A DNA stretch of 64,000 nt, from positions 2,852,001 to 2,916,000 of the forward strand of contig OY970171.1 in NCBI GenBank assembly GCA_963707575.1, in the 5' to 3' direction. The DNA comes from Gaiellasilicea sp963707575. Lineage in GTDB: Bacteria; Actinomycetota; Thermoleophilia; Gaiellales; Gaiellaceae. Positions 1 through 8,698 of the stretch are shown here, piece by piece (the first letter of the stretch is position 1; each line of letters begins with the position of its first letter). The notes beneath the pieces are model-generated. The model worked only from the letters and a program-made list of their open reading frames with translations, ran no database searches and was not told the origin of the DNA. The translations under genes were made by a program, and so were the position numbers.

Positions 1-1140
1 GTGGGCATCGGCGGCGCCGGCCTCTCCGCGTACGCCTTCCTCGCGCGGGCCTGGGGCGCGGAGGTCGGCGGCTGGGATCGGATCGAGACGCCCTACCTGG
101 CAACGCTCGACGGGGTCGAGATCGAGGTCGGGGCGGAGCCGGTGCTCCGGGAGGGCTGGGAGACGGTCGTCTCGACGGCGTACGCCGGGCGCGTGCAGGG
201 GCGATCGCGGGCGGAGTTCCTCGCCGAGCTCGTCTCGTTGCGCCGCTCGATCGTCGTCTCGGGAGCACACGGCAAGACGACGACGAGCGGGATGATCGCG
301 TTCGTGCTCGCCGAGCTCGGCCACGATCCCGCCTGGCTCGTCGGCGGTGAGCTGCCGCAGCTCGGCGGCAACGCCGGCGCGGGGGAGGGCTGGCTCGTCG
401 TCGAGGGCGACGAGTCGGACCGGACGGTCGAGGCGCTGCGTCCCGAGATCGCAGTCGTGACGAACATCGAGCTCGACCATCACGCGACCTTCGCCTCCGA
501 CGCCGAAGTGCGGGAGCTGTTCGACCGCTGGCTCGCGGAGGTGCCCCGAGTGGTGCGCGGCTGGGAGCTCGATCCCGTTGGATTCGAGCTGGCGGTCCCC
601 GGCGAGCACAACCGCCGCAACGCTGCTGCTGCGCTCGCCGCGCTCGAGCTCGCCGGCGTCGTCCGTAGGGACGCCGAGCCGGTGCTCGCGGGCTTCCGCG
701 GTGCCGGTCGGCGCTTCGAGCCTGTGGGGGACGCGGGCGGCGTGACCGTCGTCGACGACTACGCACACCACCCCGCCGAGATCGCCGCGACGATCGCCGC
801 GGCGCGCGAGCGGACCGGCGGCCGCGTCCTCGTCCTCTTCCAGCCACACCTCTACACACGCACGCGACATCTCGCGCACGAGTTCGGACGTGCCCTGTCA
901 GAGGCCGACGGGGTCTGCGTGACGGAGATCTACCGCGCGCGCGAGCAGCCGCTGCCCGGCGTGAGCGGCAGGCTCGTCGTCGACGCGCTGCGGCCGGGGT
1001 TGCGCGCCGGCTGGGCGCCCGAGGTGGAGCAGGGCGCTGCGCTCGTCGCCCGCTGGGCCCGGCCGGGGGATCTCGTGCTGACGCTCGGCGCCGGTGACGT
1101 CGACCGGGCCGGCCCGTTGATCCTGGACGCCCTCTCGTGA
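1..1140 (+). CDS. murC: UDP-N-acetylmuramate--L-alanine ligase MurC (5' end probably cut by window edge)
   Basis: Cytoplasmic ATP-dependent ligase that adds L-Ala to UDP-MurNAc. The reading opens at the first base with the GIGGAG(L)S nucleotide-binding loop, which in MurC normally follows about 10-20 residues, so the true start is probably upstream. The ATP loop GAHGKTTTSG lies near residue 90, followed by EGDESD, the central NIELDHHATF motif, GEHNRRNA, the DDYAHHP motif of the C-terminal domain and QPHLYTRT. At about 379 residues it is shorter than typical MurC (about 450-490). The gap lies in the central domain after the NIELDHH motif, where about 50-60 residues usually seen are missing. 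The stop overlaps the murB start by 4 bp. Identity is certain from the motifs; the short middle is unusual but in frame. Confidence 0.95.
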   Translation: MGIGGAGLSAYAFLARAWGAEVGGWDRIETPYLATLDGVEIEVGAEPVLREGWETVVSTAYAGRVQGRSRAEFLAELVSLRRSIVVSGAHGKTTTSGMIAFVLAELGHDPAWLVGGELPQLGGNAGAGEGWLVVEGDESDRTVEALRPEIAVVTNIELDHHATFASDAEVRELFDRWLAEVPRVVRGWELDPVGFELAVPGEHNRRNAAAALAALELAGVVRRDAEPVLAGFRGAGRRFEPVGDAGGVTVVDDYAHHPAEIAATIAAARERTGGRVLVLFQPHLYTRTRHLAHEFGRALSEADGVCVTEIYRAREQPLPGVSGRLVVDALRPGLRAGWAPEVEQGAALVARWARPGDLVLTLGAGDVDRAGPLILDALS

Positions 1141-2012
1141 TCGAGATCGAGGAGGGCGTCCCGCTCTCGAAGCTGACGACGATCGGCACCGGCGGGCCGG
1201 CTCGAGCGTTCGCGCGGCCGCAGAGCCTGGCCGAGCTCGAGCAGGCGCTCGGGTGGGCGGAGGAGCGGGGGATGCCGGTCGCGTCCGTGGGCCTCGGCTC
1301 GAACCTGCTGGCCGCGGACGAGGGCGTCGACGCGCTCGTCCTGCGCCTGTACGGCGGGCTCGCATCGGTGGAGACGAAGGAGAGCACGTTGACGGCGGGT
1401 GGGGGAGCGACGAACGCAGTCTGCCTCCATGCGGCGCGCACCGCCGGGCTCGGTGGGCTCGAGTTCGCGTGCGCGATCCCGGGCACCGCCGGCGGCGGCG
1501 TCTGGATGAACGCGGGCGCCTACGGGAGCGACTGGTCCGAGATCCTCGTCCGAGCCCGCGTGGTCAGCTCCGCCGGCGCGGGCTGGTGGACGCCGGCCGA
1601 GCTCGGGCTCTCCTACCGCCACTCCGATCTCCGCCACGGGCAGGTCGTCGCAGAGGTCGAGTACGGGCTCTCGCCGCGGCCGCCGGAGGAGATCAAGGCG
1701 ACGGTGGCCGACCTGATCGCGCAGCGCAAGGCGACCCAGCCGACGAACAAGCGCACGTTCGGAAGCGTTTTCAAGAACCCGGACCATGAGCTCGGCGCGG
1801 GCCGCATGCTCGAGGTGTGCGGACTGAAGGGGCACCGCATCGGGGGAGCGATCATCTCGCCGGTGCATGCGAACTTCATCGAGAACGCCGGCGACGCGAC
1901 GACGGCCGACGCGCTGGCGCTGATGGCCGAGGCGCGCCGTCGAGCCGCCGAGCAGTTCGGCGTCGACCTGCGCCACGAGGTCGAGCTCCTCGGCCCGATC
2001 GAGCTCGCCTAG
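1137..2012 (+). CDS. murB: UDP-N-acetylenolpyruvoylglucosamine reductase MurB
   Basis: FAD/NADPH enzyme that reduces UDP-GlcNAc-enolpyruvate to UDP-MurNAc. The protein is 291 aa. The FAD-binding N-terminal part shows LSKLTTIGTGGPA and VGLGSNLL, then FACAIPGTAGGGVWMNAGAYG. The C-terminal part carries SVFKNP, with the catalytic serine-containing KRTFGSVFKNP element, and GGAIISPVHANFIEN. This is the type I pattern. The GTG start overlaps the murC stop as GTGA, which implies translational coupling. A 43-nt gap precedes ftsQ. Confidence 0.96.
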   Translation: MIEIEEGVPLSKLTTIGTGGPARAFARPQSLAELEQALGWAEERGMPVASVGLGSNLLAADEGVDALVLRLYGGLASVETKESTLTAGGGATNAVCLHAARTAGLGGLEFACAIPGTAGGGVWMNAGAYGSDWSEILVRARVVSSAGAGWWTPAELGLSYRHSDLRHGQVVAEVEYGLSPRPPEEIKATVADLIAQRKATQPTNKRTFGSVFKNPDHELGAGRMLEVCGLKGHRIGGAIISPVHANFIENAGDATTADALALMAEARRRAAEQFGVDLRHEVELLGPIELA

Positions 2013-2055
2013 CCGGCCGGTAGGAGCCTCTGCTGCGGCGGCGAACTCGCCAACC

Positions 2056-2898
2056 GTGGCCGGAAGGAAGGGATCACGCGACAACGCGCGTCCGCGGGCT
2101 CGCGCGGCGCCGGCCGCGGCGATTCCGCACGACGGCGTCGAGCTCCGCCGCTTCGCTCCCTCCGGCCGGTCGGTTGCCACCGGCCTCCTGATCCTGGCCG
2201 CGGCGCTCGGCGCCTACGGGCTTGCGCGCGGCACGTCCGCGTTCGCCGTCCAGGCGATCACCGTGCACGGCGCGCCCAAGGGTGTCGGTGCGCAGGTGGA
2301 CAAGGTGCTCGCCCATGTCGAAGGGCGGAGCCTGCTCGCGCTCGACCTGCCGGCGCTCGAGACCGCCGTGGAGGACGTGCCCGCGGTCGCGTCCGTCGCG
2401 TTCGACCGGGGCTTCCCGCACACCCTGAACGTGCACGTCGTGCCCGAGGTCCCCGTGGCAGTCGCTCGACAGGGAACGGCAGCGTGGCTCGTCGCAGCAA
2501 GTGGTCGCCTGATCGCTCCGCTCGACCGCGGCGCCCGGCGCGGCTTGCCGCGGATCTGGCTCAAGCGGAGCGTCGAGCTCGCGCCGGGAGCATCGCTCAC
2601 CGGCACCCCGCTTCGGGCCGCGCGCGCAGTCGCGCCCATCCCCGGCGCGAAGCTCCTGCGCGTGGCCTCGGTTCGCGCGAGCAACACGGAGCTGACGCTC
2701 GTCCTGCGCTCCGGGACCGAGGTCCGCCTCGGCGACGGCTCCGAGCGACTGCTGAAGCTGACGATCGCGCGCCAGATCCTGCCCTCCCTCGCAGGCTCGC
2801 CGGGCTACGTCGATGTCAGCGTCCCGGCCCGTCCGGTCGCCTCTCCAACCCTCAACCCTCAGGTTGACGTCGAGACTGAAACCTCGACCACGCCTTGA
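2056..2898 (+). CDS. ftsQ: Cell division protein FtsQ (POTRA domain)
   Basis: Single-pass divisome protein. The 280-aa product has a basic, Ala/Arg-rich cytoplasmic N-terminus of about 45 residues and one membrane segment near residues 36-55 (ATGLLILAAALGAYGLA). A POTRA-like segment follows (FAVQAITVHGAP...VLAHVEGRSLLALDL...VPAVASVAFDRGFPHTLNVHVVPEVPVAVA), then the FtsQ/DivIB beta domain. Position between murB and ftsZ matches the dcw order. The GTG start at 2056 was chosen because it precedes the basic tail; there is no strong Shine-Dalgarno. Sequence identity in this family is low, so the call rests on topology, the POTRA pattern and context. Confidence 0.85.
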   Translation: MAGRKGSRDNARPRARAAPAAAIPHDGVELRRFAPSGRSVATGLLILAAALGAYGLARGTSAFAVQAITVHGAPKGVGAQVDKVLAHVEGRSLLALDLPALETAVEDVPAVASVAFDRGFPHTLNVHVVPEVPVAVARQGTAAWLVAASGRLIAPLDRGARRGLPRIWLKRSVELAPGASLTGTPLRAARAVAPIPGAKLLRVASVRASNTELTLVLRSGTEVRLGDGSERLLKLTIARQILPSLAGSPGYVDVSVPARPVASPTLNPQVDVETETSTTP

Positions 2899-2906
2899 GT
2901 TCTCCG

Positions 2907-2935
2907 TTGACAGTGCCGACAAGGAGACGTACCCT
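2907..2935 (+). promoter_or_regulatory. Predicted promoter for ftsZ
   Basis: A consensus -35 TTGACA at 2907-2912 is followed by a 17-nt spacer and TACCCT at 2930-2935 (TANNNT-type -10). It lies between the ftsQ stop and the ftsZ start, giving a predicted leader of about 70 nt. It is one of only two perfect TTGACA boxes with correct spacing that I found, suggesting ftsZ can be transcribed separately from ftsQ. Confidence 0.6.
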
Positions 2936-3011
2936 CCACGCGGAAAGGTATCTCGGCCACCCGATGCTCTAGTCGAGCTTCAGGGTGAGAGCGCTCGAGA
3001 CAGGACTTCAC

Positions 3012-4085
3012 ATGAGAGATGCATCCGGTAATTACCTCGCAGTGATCAAGGTCGTCGGCGTCGGCGGCGGCGGCACGAACGCGGTCAATCGCATGGTCGA
3101 TGCCGGCCTCGGCGGCGTCGAGTTCATCGCCGTCAACACGGACGCCCAGGCACTCCTGATGGCGGACGCCGACGTGAAGATCCACATCGGCTCGAACGCG
3201 ACACGGGGCCTCGGCGCCGGCGCGGATCCCAACGTCGGCCAGGCGGCCGCGATGGAGAGCCGCGACGAGCTGAAGGAGGCGCTGAAGGGCGCCGACATGA
3301 TCTTCGTCACCGCCGGCGAGGGCGGCGGCACCGGCACGGGCGGCGCTCCGATCGTCGCCGAGCTCGGCCGCGAGCTGGAGGCGCTCACCGTCGGTGTCGT
3401 GACCAAGCCGTTCGCCTTCGAGGGGCGCCGGCGCGCCGAGCAGGCCGAGGTCGGCACCCAGAACCTGCGCGACCGGGTCGACACGCTGATCGTGATCGAG
3501 AACGACCGCCTGCTCCAGGTGGTCGAGAAGAAGACGCCCGTGACCGAGGCCTTCCGGATCGCCGACGACATCCTCCGCCAGGGCGTGCAGGGCATCACCG
3601 ACCTGATCACCGTGCCCGGCATCGTCAACCTCGACTTCGCCGACGTGCGCACGATCATGCGCGACGCCGGTTCGGCCCTGATGGGCATCGGCGCCGCCTC
3701 CGGCGAGAACCGTGCGGCCGAGGCCGCGCGGACGGCCGTCTCCTCGCCGCTGCTCGAGCAGTCGATCGACGGTGCCACCGGCATCCTGCTCAACATCACC
3801 GGCGGCACCGAGCTCGGCCTCTTCGAGGTGAACGAGGCCGCAGAGGTCGTGACGAGCGCGGCCGACGGGAACGCCAACGTGATCTTCGGGGCCGTGATCG
3901 ACGAGTCGCTCGGCGACGAGGTCCGCGTGACGGTGATCGCGACCGGGTTCGGCACGCGTCAGCGGCGCCGGCGCATCGAGACGCCCGTCGGCCAGCCGGT
4001 GCACGACACGCCTCCGCCTCCGCGCCCGGAGGGCGAGCCCTCCGACACCGAGCTCGAGATCCCGTCCTTCCTGCGCGAGGACTGA
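3012..4085 (+). CDS. ftsZ: Cell division GTPase FtsZ
   Basis: Tubulin homologue that polymerises into the Z-ring at the division site. The ATG at 3012 gives 357 aa beginning MRDASGNYLAVIKVVGVGGGG, which matches the usual N-terminus; an upstream in-frame GTG at 2985 would add nine atypical residues. The tubulin signature GGGTGTG is at residues 104-110 and the T7 synergy loop NLDFADVRTIM is present. After a variable linker (RRRRIETPVGQPVHD...) the protein ends with ELEIPSFLRED, the conserved C-terminal peptide that binds FtsA, SepF or ZipA. No ftsA or sepF follows; gcvT is next. Confidence 0.98.
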   Translation: MRDASGNYLAVIKVVGVGGGGTNAVNRMVDAGLGGVEFIAVNTDAQALLMADADVKIHIGSNATRGLGAGADPNVGQAAAMESRDELKEALKGADMIFVTAGEGGGTGTGGAPIVAELGRELEALTVGVVTKPFAFEGRRRAEQAEVGTQNLRDRVDTLIVIENDRLLQVVEKKTPVTEAFRIADDILRQGVQGITDLITVPGIVNLDFADVRTIMRDAGSALMGIGAASGENRAAEAARTAVSSPLLEQSIDGATGILLNITGGTELGLFEVNEAAEVVTSAADGNANVIFGAVIDESLGDEVRVTVIATGFGTRQRRRRIETPVGQPVHDTPPPPRPEGEPSDTELEIPSFLRED

Positions 4086-4170
4086 CTCGCAGGTTTGAGG
4101 TTTCGCGGGCGCGGAATCACGCCCACATGCCCTCTTGGCTCGCTGCCCGGCGAGTCTAGGAGACCCGGTC

Positions 4171-4196
4171 CGACGCCCCGGCTTGCCGGGGCGTCG
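4171..4196 (+). terminator. Perfect 11-bp hairpin downstream of ftsZ
   Basis: Arms 4171-4181 (cgacgccccgg) and 4186-4196 pair without mismatch around a cttg loop, 85 nt after the ftsZ stop. There is no T-tract, so it is a plausible but atypical terminator of the mur-fts operon. It is separate from the larger palindrome that starts at 4204. Confidence 0.5.
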
Positions 4197-4203
4197 TGCT
4201 GTC

Positions 4204-4366
4204 GGCCCTTGGTTCGGTGTGACCACGCGCTGCTGGGGCGGGCCGGGCGAGTGCGATGCAAGGACGCAGGGAGCGGCCATAGCCGAGCTATGGCCGCGAC
4301 TGAGGACGCCGCAGCGCGCCGTACGGCACGTTCCGGCAGCCCGTGCTTCACGCCGAACCAAGGGCC
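4204..4366. repeat. 163-bp imperfect inverted-repeat element (MITE-like or structured)
   Basis: The outer 19-nt arms 4204-4222 and 4348-4366 are complementary with one G-T wobble. Inside them, 4224-4236 pairs with 4333-4345 (one mismatch, one wobble). The centre is a perfect 11-bp hairpin: gcggccatagc at 4273-4283, loop cga, and its complement at 4287-4297. It carries no convincing gene. It fills most of the 304-nt gap between ftsZ and gcvT and ends 11 nt before the predicted gcvT -10 element. No clear target duplication was found. Confidence 0.7.
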
Positions 4367-4376
4367 ATGCAGTCGT

Positions 4377-4382
4377 TACAGT
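4377..4382 (+). promoter_or_regulatory. Predicted leaderless -10 element of gcvT
   Basis: TACAGT ends 7 nt before the GTG start of gcvT. This is the same spacing as the TANNNT hexamers in front of many other first genes in the window, and it predicts transcription starting at or next to the start codon. No good -35 is visible. Confidence 0.5.
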
Positions 4383-4389
4383 CCAGCGC

Positions 4390-5445
4390 GTGCCCGAGAC
4401 GCTGCTGAGGACGCCGCTCCATGCCCGCCACGCCGCCGCGGGCGCGCGACTCGTCCCCTTCGCAGGCTGGGAGATGCCCGTCCAGTACGAGGGCGTGCTG
4501 CCCGAGCATCGAGCCGTCCGCACCGACTGCGGCGTCTTCGACGTCTCCCACATGGGCGAGCTCCATATCGAGGGGCCGACCGCCGGCGAGCTGCTGCAGT
4601 CGCTCCTCTCGAACGACCTCGACCGGATCGGCGACGGCGAGGCGCAGTACACGCTGCTGACGAACGAGCGCGGTGGCATCCTCGACGACCTGATCGCCTA
4701 CCGGATCAGTGCGTACCACTTTCTCCTCATCGTCAACGCGGGCAACCGCGACGTCGCCTACGCGTGGCTGAAGGAGCGCGAGATCCGCGGCTCCGAGGTG
4801 CGCGATGCCTCCGACGAGTACGCCCTGCTCGCCGTCCAGGGGCCACGCGCCCTCGAGCGCCTCGGGCTACCCGAGGCGAAGCCGTTCACGCATGCGATGG
4901 GGGAGCTCGGCGGCGTCGAGGTGATGGTCAACCGCACCGGCTACACCGGCGAGGAGGGGTGTGAGCTGATGTGCATGGCCGAGGACGCCGAGGCCCTGTG
5001 GGACTGGGTGCTCGAGCGCGGGGCGGCGCCGTGCGGGCTCGGGGCGCGAGACACGCTCCGGCTCGAGGTCTGCTATCCGCTGCACGGCAACGACATCACG
5101 CCCGACACCGACGCGATCTCGGCTGGGCTCGGCTGGGTCTGCGCGCTGGAGAAGGAGTTCAGCGGCGTCGAGGAGCTGCGCCGGATCAAGACTGCAGGCC
5201 CGGAGCGAAAGCTCGTCGCCTTCGTGATGGAGGAGAAAGCGGTGCCGCGGCAGGGCATGCCGATCGGCGGCGGCGGCGAGGTCACCTCGGGAACGCATTC
5301 GCCGATGCTCGATCGCGGGATCGGCCTGGGCTACGTGCCGGTCACCCTGGCGGAGCCGGGGACGACGCTGACCGTGGACGTGCGCGGCAAGGACCGGACG
5401 GCGACCGTCGTCCCCAAACCGATCTACAAGCGAGAGGAGCAGTAG
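4390..5445 (+). CDS. gcvT: Glycine cleavage system T protein (aminomethyltransferase)
   Basis: Transfers the methylene of the aminomethyl-lipoyl group on GcvH to tetrahydrofolate, releasing ammonia. The GTG at 4390 (PETLLRTPLHARHAAAGARLVPFAGWEMPVQY) gives 351 aa, close to the usual 360; extending upstream would read through the palindromic element. GcvT hallmarks include FDVSHMGELHIEG, NDLDRIGDGEAQYTLL, NRTGYTGEEG and the C-terminal SPMLDRGIGLGYVP. First gene of gcvT-gcvH-gcvPA-gcvPB; gcvH starts directly after its stop. Confidence 0.97.
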   Translation: MPETLLRTPLHARHAAAGARLVPFAGWEMPVQYEGVLPEHRAVRTDCGVFDVSHMGELHIEGPTAGELLQSLLSNDLDRIGDGEAQYTLLTNERGGILDDLIAYRISAYHFLLIVNAGNRDVAYAWLKEREIRGSEVRDASDEYALLAVQGPRALERLGLPEAKPFTHAMGELGGVEVMVNRTGYTGEEGCELMCMAEDAEALWDWVLERGAAPCGLGARDTLRLEVCYPLHGNDITPDTDAISAGLGWVCALEKEFSGVEELRRIKTAGPERKLVAFVMEEKAVPRQGMPIGGGGEVTSGTHSPMLDRGIGLGYVPVTLAEPGTTLTVDVRGKDRTATVVPKPIYKREEQ

Positions 5446-5841
5446 GTGGCTGCGTCCGAGGACTACCCCGAGGGGTTGAAGTACCACGCCGAGCACGACT
5501 GGGCGCGGATCGAGGGCGACGAGGCGACCATGGGGATCACGTGGTTCGCGCAGGACGCGCTCGGCGAGCTCGTGCACTTCGAGGCGCCCGAGGCGGGCTC
5601 GTCCGTGACCCGGGACTCCTCCTACGGCGAGGTCGAGTCGGTCAAGGCCGTCTCGGACGTGATCGCGCCGCTCTCCGGCGAGATCCTCGAGGTGAACGCG
5701 AAGGTGGTGGAGGCGCCCGAGACGGTGAACGAGGACCCCTACGGCGAGGGCTGGCTGATCCGCATCAAGCTCGGCGATCCCTCCGAAGTGGACGCGCTCC
5801 TCGACGTCGCTGCGTACAAGCAGGTGCTCGCCGACTCATGA
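5446..5841 (+). CDS. gcvH: Glycine cleavage system H protein
   Basis: Lipoyl carrier that shuttles the aminomethyl group between the P, T and L proteins. The 131-aa product has the canonical lipoylation motif GEVESVKAVS with the modified lysine at residue 67, preceded by GITWFAQDALGELVHFEAP and followed by the conserved NEDPYGEGWLIRI. The GTG start abuts the gcvT stop with no intervening base. No lipoate ligase or GcvL is in the window. Confidence 0.97.
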   Translation: MAASEDYPEGLKYHAEHDWARIEGDEATMGITWFAQDALGELVHFEAPEAGSSVTRDSSYGEVESVKAVSDVIAPLSGEILEVNAKVVEAPETVNEDPYGEGWLIRIKLGDPSEVDALLDVAAYKQVLADS

Positions 5842-5866
5842 GCGTAGGCACGACGGAGCGGGAACA

Positions 5867-7199
5867 GTGAGTCAGCTCTCGCTCACCGAGGACGACAGGG
5901 AGGCGATGCTCGAGGCGATCGGCGTCGCCTCCGTCGACGAGCTCTTCCGCGACATCCCGGCGGGTGTCCGCCTCGGGCGGCCGCTCGACCTCGAGCCGGC
6001 CCTGTCCGAGCCCGAGCTGGTGCGGCACCTCGAGGAGCTCGCGGCGCGCAACGTCGATACGACGAAGGAGCTTTCCTTCCTCGGGGCAGGGATCTACGAC
6101 CACTACGTGCCGGCGGTCGTCGACGCCGTGCTCCAGCGGGGCGAGTTCCTGACGGCCTACACGCCTTATCAGCCCGAGCTGAGCCAGGGCGTGCTGCAGG
6201 CGATCTTCGAGTACCAGACGGCGATCTGCGAGTTGACCGGGATGGACGTCTCGAACGCGTCCGGCTACGACGGCACGACGGTGGCAGCGGACGCGTGCTT
6301 CGTCGCGAAGCACGTCACCGGCCGCTCGAAGATCGTGCTCGCCGAGACCCTCAACCCGCAGGTGCGCCGCGTCGTCAAGACGTACGCGCGTCGGCTTCGG
6401 CCTCGAGGTGGTCGAGGTGCCGCACTCCGCCGGGACCGTCGATGCGGCTCGGTGGGCCGACGCGGTCGAGGGCGCCGCAGCGGCGATCTTCCAGCAGCCG
6501 AACTTCTTCGGCTTGCTGGAGCCCGCGCCCGAGCTCGCGGCTGCGGCGGGGGAAGCAGGGGCGCTGGCGGTCGCGCACGTCGACCCGGTCTCGCTGGGCG
6601 TCCTCGAGGCTCCCGGCAACTACGGTTGCGCGCTTGCGATCGGCGAGGGCCAGAGCGCGGGCAATTACCAGTCCTACGCCGGCCCGCACTACGGCTTCCT
6701 GGCGTCCAAGTCCGACTACGTCCGGCGGCTGCCCGGGCGGATCATCGGCGAGACGACCGACGCCGACGGCAAACGCGGCTACGTGCTCACGCTCCAGACC
6801 CGCGAGCAGCACATCCGTCGCGAGAAGGCGACGTCCAACATCACGACGAACCAGACGCTGCTCGCGCTCGCCGGGCTCGTGCACCTCTCCTGGCTCGGGC
6901 CCGAAGGACTCCGCGAGGTGGGCGAGACCTGCATGAGCCTCGTCGGTTACGCGAAGGAGCGCCTCGGCCTGCCGCTCGCCTTCCGGGAGCAGGTCCCCTT
7001 CAAGGAGCTCGCCGTTCGCGTCGGTCGCCCGGCCGGCGAGGTGATCGCGGCCGCCCGCGAGCGCGGCGTGCATCCCGGCTACGCGCTCGGCCGCGACTAC
7101 GAGGGGATGGACGACGTGCTGCTCGTGGCCCTGACCGAGAAGCGCAGCCCGGCCGACATCGACCGGCTCGCCGACGTGCTGAGCGAGGTGACGGGCTAG
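5867..7199 (+). CDS. gcvPA: Glycine dehydrogenase (decarboxylating) subunit 1 GcvPA, frameshifted in this sequence
   Basis: With GcvPB forms the PLP-dependent glycine decarboxylase of the two-subunit type. Residues 1 to about 174 (MSQLSLTEDDREAML... to VRRVVKTYAR) read in one frame. The family sequence then resumes in another frame from about 6391 (GFGLEVVEVPHSAG...) and runs to the TAG at 7197-7199. The 1333-nt span is one base longer than 444 codons, so a single extra base near 6386-6391 (gcgcgtcggc) explains the break; corrected, it encodes about 443 aa, normal for GcvPA. Everything else is intact and the operon continues, so a sequencing or assembly insertion is more likely than decay. 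The GTG start of gcvPB shares the last base of this stop. Confidence 0.85.
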
Positions 7200-8698
7200 T
7201 GGAGCTGATCTACGAGAAGAGCCGTGCGGGTCGGCGCGCGTCCACGCTGCCCGCCTACGACCTTCCGGCCGCCGACGTTCCGGACGAGCTGCGTCGCTCC
7301 GACCCTCCGCGCCTGCCCGAGCTCTCCGAGCCGGAGCTCGTGCGTCACTTCACCGCGCTCTCGAACCGCAACTTCGGGATCGACAACGGCTTCTATCCGC
7401 TCGGCTCCTGCACGATGAAGCACAACCCGCGTGTGAACGAGCGCCTGGCGATGCTGCCGGGGTTCAAGGATCTCCACCCGCACCAGGAGGAGGAGGGCGC
7501 GCAGGGCGCGCTCGAGCTGATGTGGCGGCTGCAGGAGATCCTGCAGGAGATCTCCGGTCTCGACGCGTGCTCGCTCCAGCCCGCAGCCGGCTCGCAGGGG
7601 GAGCTGACCGGCCTGATGCTGATGCGCGCCTACTTCGAGGACCGCGGCGAGGGGGAGCAGCGCGACACGATCATCACCGCCGACACGGCCCACGGCACGA
7701 ACCCGGCGAGCGTGACGATGGCCGGGTACAAGCTCGAGAAGGTGGAGACGGACGCGCGCGGCAACCTCGACGTCGCGCACCTGCGCGAGATGGTGAACGA
7801 GCGCACGGCCGGCCTGATGCTGACGAACCCGTCCACGCTCGGGCTCTTCGACGAGCACATCGAGGAGATCGCGAGCATCTTCCACGACGCCGGCTCGCTC
7901 CTCTACTACGACGGCGCGAACCTGAATGCCGTCTGCGGGATCTCCCGGCCGGGCGACATGGGCTTCGACATCGTCCACATCAACCTGCACAAGACGTTCT
8001 CGCAGCCCCACGGTGGGGGCGGTCCCGGCGGCGGGCCGATCGTCGTGCGCGACCGGCTCGAGCCGTATCTGCCCGTGCCGGCCGTCGTGCGCGACGGTGA
8101 CCGCTTCCGGCTGGACGACGACCGGCCGAAGTCGATCGGCAAGGTGCGCGGCTTCACCGGGCCGTTCGGCGTCTTCGTCCGCTCGTACGCCTACATCCGG
8201 ATGTACGGGCCCGGGCTGAAGGAGATGTCCGAGGTGGCGGTGCTGAACGCGAATTACTTGCTCGCCAGGCTGCGCGACGCCTACGAGCTGCCGTACGACC
8301 GCCTCTGCATGCACGAGTTCGTGCTCAGCGCGCGCGACCTGAAGCGCCGCCACGGCGCGACGGCGCTCGACGTCGCGAAGCGGCTGATGGACTACGGCTA
8401 CCACCCGCCGACGATCTACTTCCCGCTCGTCGTGCCCGAGGCGCTGATGATCGAGCCGACGGAGACCGAGCCGAAGGAGCGCCTGGACGCGTTCGTCGAC
8501 GCGATGCTCGCGATCGCCCACGAGGCGGCGGAGAGCCCCGAGCTGCTCAAGGAGGCACCGACCTCCCAGGCTGTGCGGCGCCTGGACGAGGTGAAGGCGG
8601 CGAAGCGCGCGGTCGTCAAGTACGGCTTCGACGAGCATCCGGACCTCTCGGCCGAGGCGGGCGAGCCGCGGCAGCTCGAGACGCAGAAGGGCGCGTAG
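7199..8698 (+). CDS. gcvPB: Glycine dehydrogenase (decarboxylating) subunit 2 GcvPB
   Basis: PLP-binding subunit of glycine decarboxylase, 499 aa, GTG start overlapping the gcvPA stop by one base (VELIYEKSRAGRRASTLPAYD). The conserved NGFYPLGSCTMKHNPRVNE is near the N-terminus, ADTAHGTNPASVTMAGYK in the middle, and the cofactor lysine is Lys265 in INLHKTFSQPHGGGGPG. The same frame stays open upstream through the broken part of gcvPA, producing a misleading 943-codon reading; the start at 7199 is supported by the family N-terminus. Confidence 0.95.
   Translation: MELIYEKSRAGRRASTLPAYDLPAADVPDELRRSDPPRLPELSEPELVRHFTALSNRNFGIDNGFYPLGSCTMKHNPRVNERLAMLPGFKDLHPHQEEEGAQGALELMWRLQEILQEISGLDACSLQPAAGSQGELTGLMLMRAYFEDRGEGEQRDTIITADTAHGTNPASVTMAGYKLEKVETDARGNLDVAHLREMVNERTAGLMLTNPSTLGLFDEHIEEIASIFHDAGSLLYYDGANLNAVCGISRPGDMGFDIVHINLHKTFSQPHGGGGPGGGPIVVRDRLEPYLPVPAVVRDGDRFRLDDDRPKSIGKVRGFTGPFGVFVRSYAYIRMYGPGLKEMSEVAVLNANYLLARLRDAYELPYDRLCMHEFVLSARDLKRRHGATALDVAKRLMDYGYHPPTIYFPLVVPEALMIEPTETEPKERLDAFVDAMLAIAHEAAESPELLKEAPTSQAVRRLDEVKAAKRAVVKYGFDEHPDLSAEAGEPRQLETQKGA

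Noticed and set aside
4086..4389. Glycine riboswitch in front of gcvT
   Set aside because: Expected in this context, but the conserved aptamer core motifs are absent. The gap is occupied by a hairpin and the inverted-repeat element instead.
2859..4679. Long minus-strand reading opposite ftsZ and gcvT
   Set aside because: Shadow of ftsZ and gcvT; composition is low-complexity and typical of the antisense of high-GC codon usage. The same holds for other long antisense readings across the window.
5867..8698. A single 943-codon reading covering gcvPA and gcvPB
   Set aside because: Its middle (about residues 175-440) is Arg/Gly-rich nonsense out of frame with the GcvPA family. It arises because the frame after the one-base insertion stays open into gcvPB.
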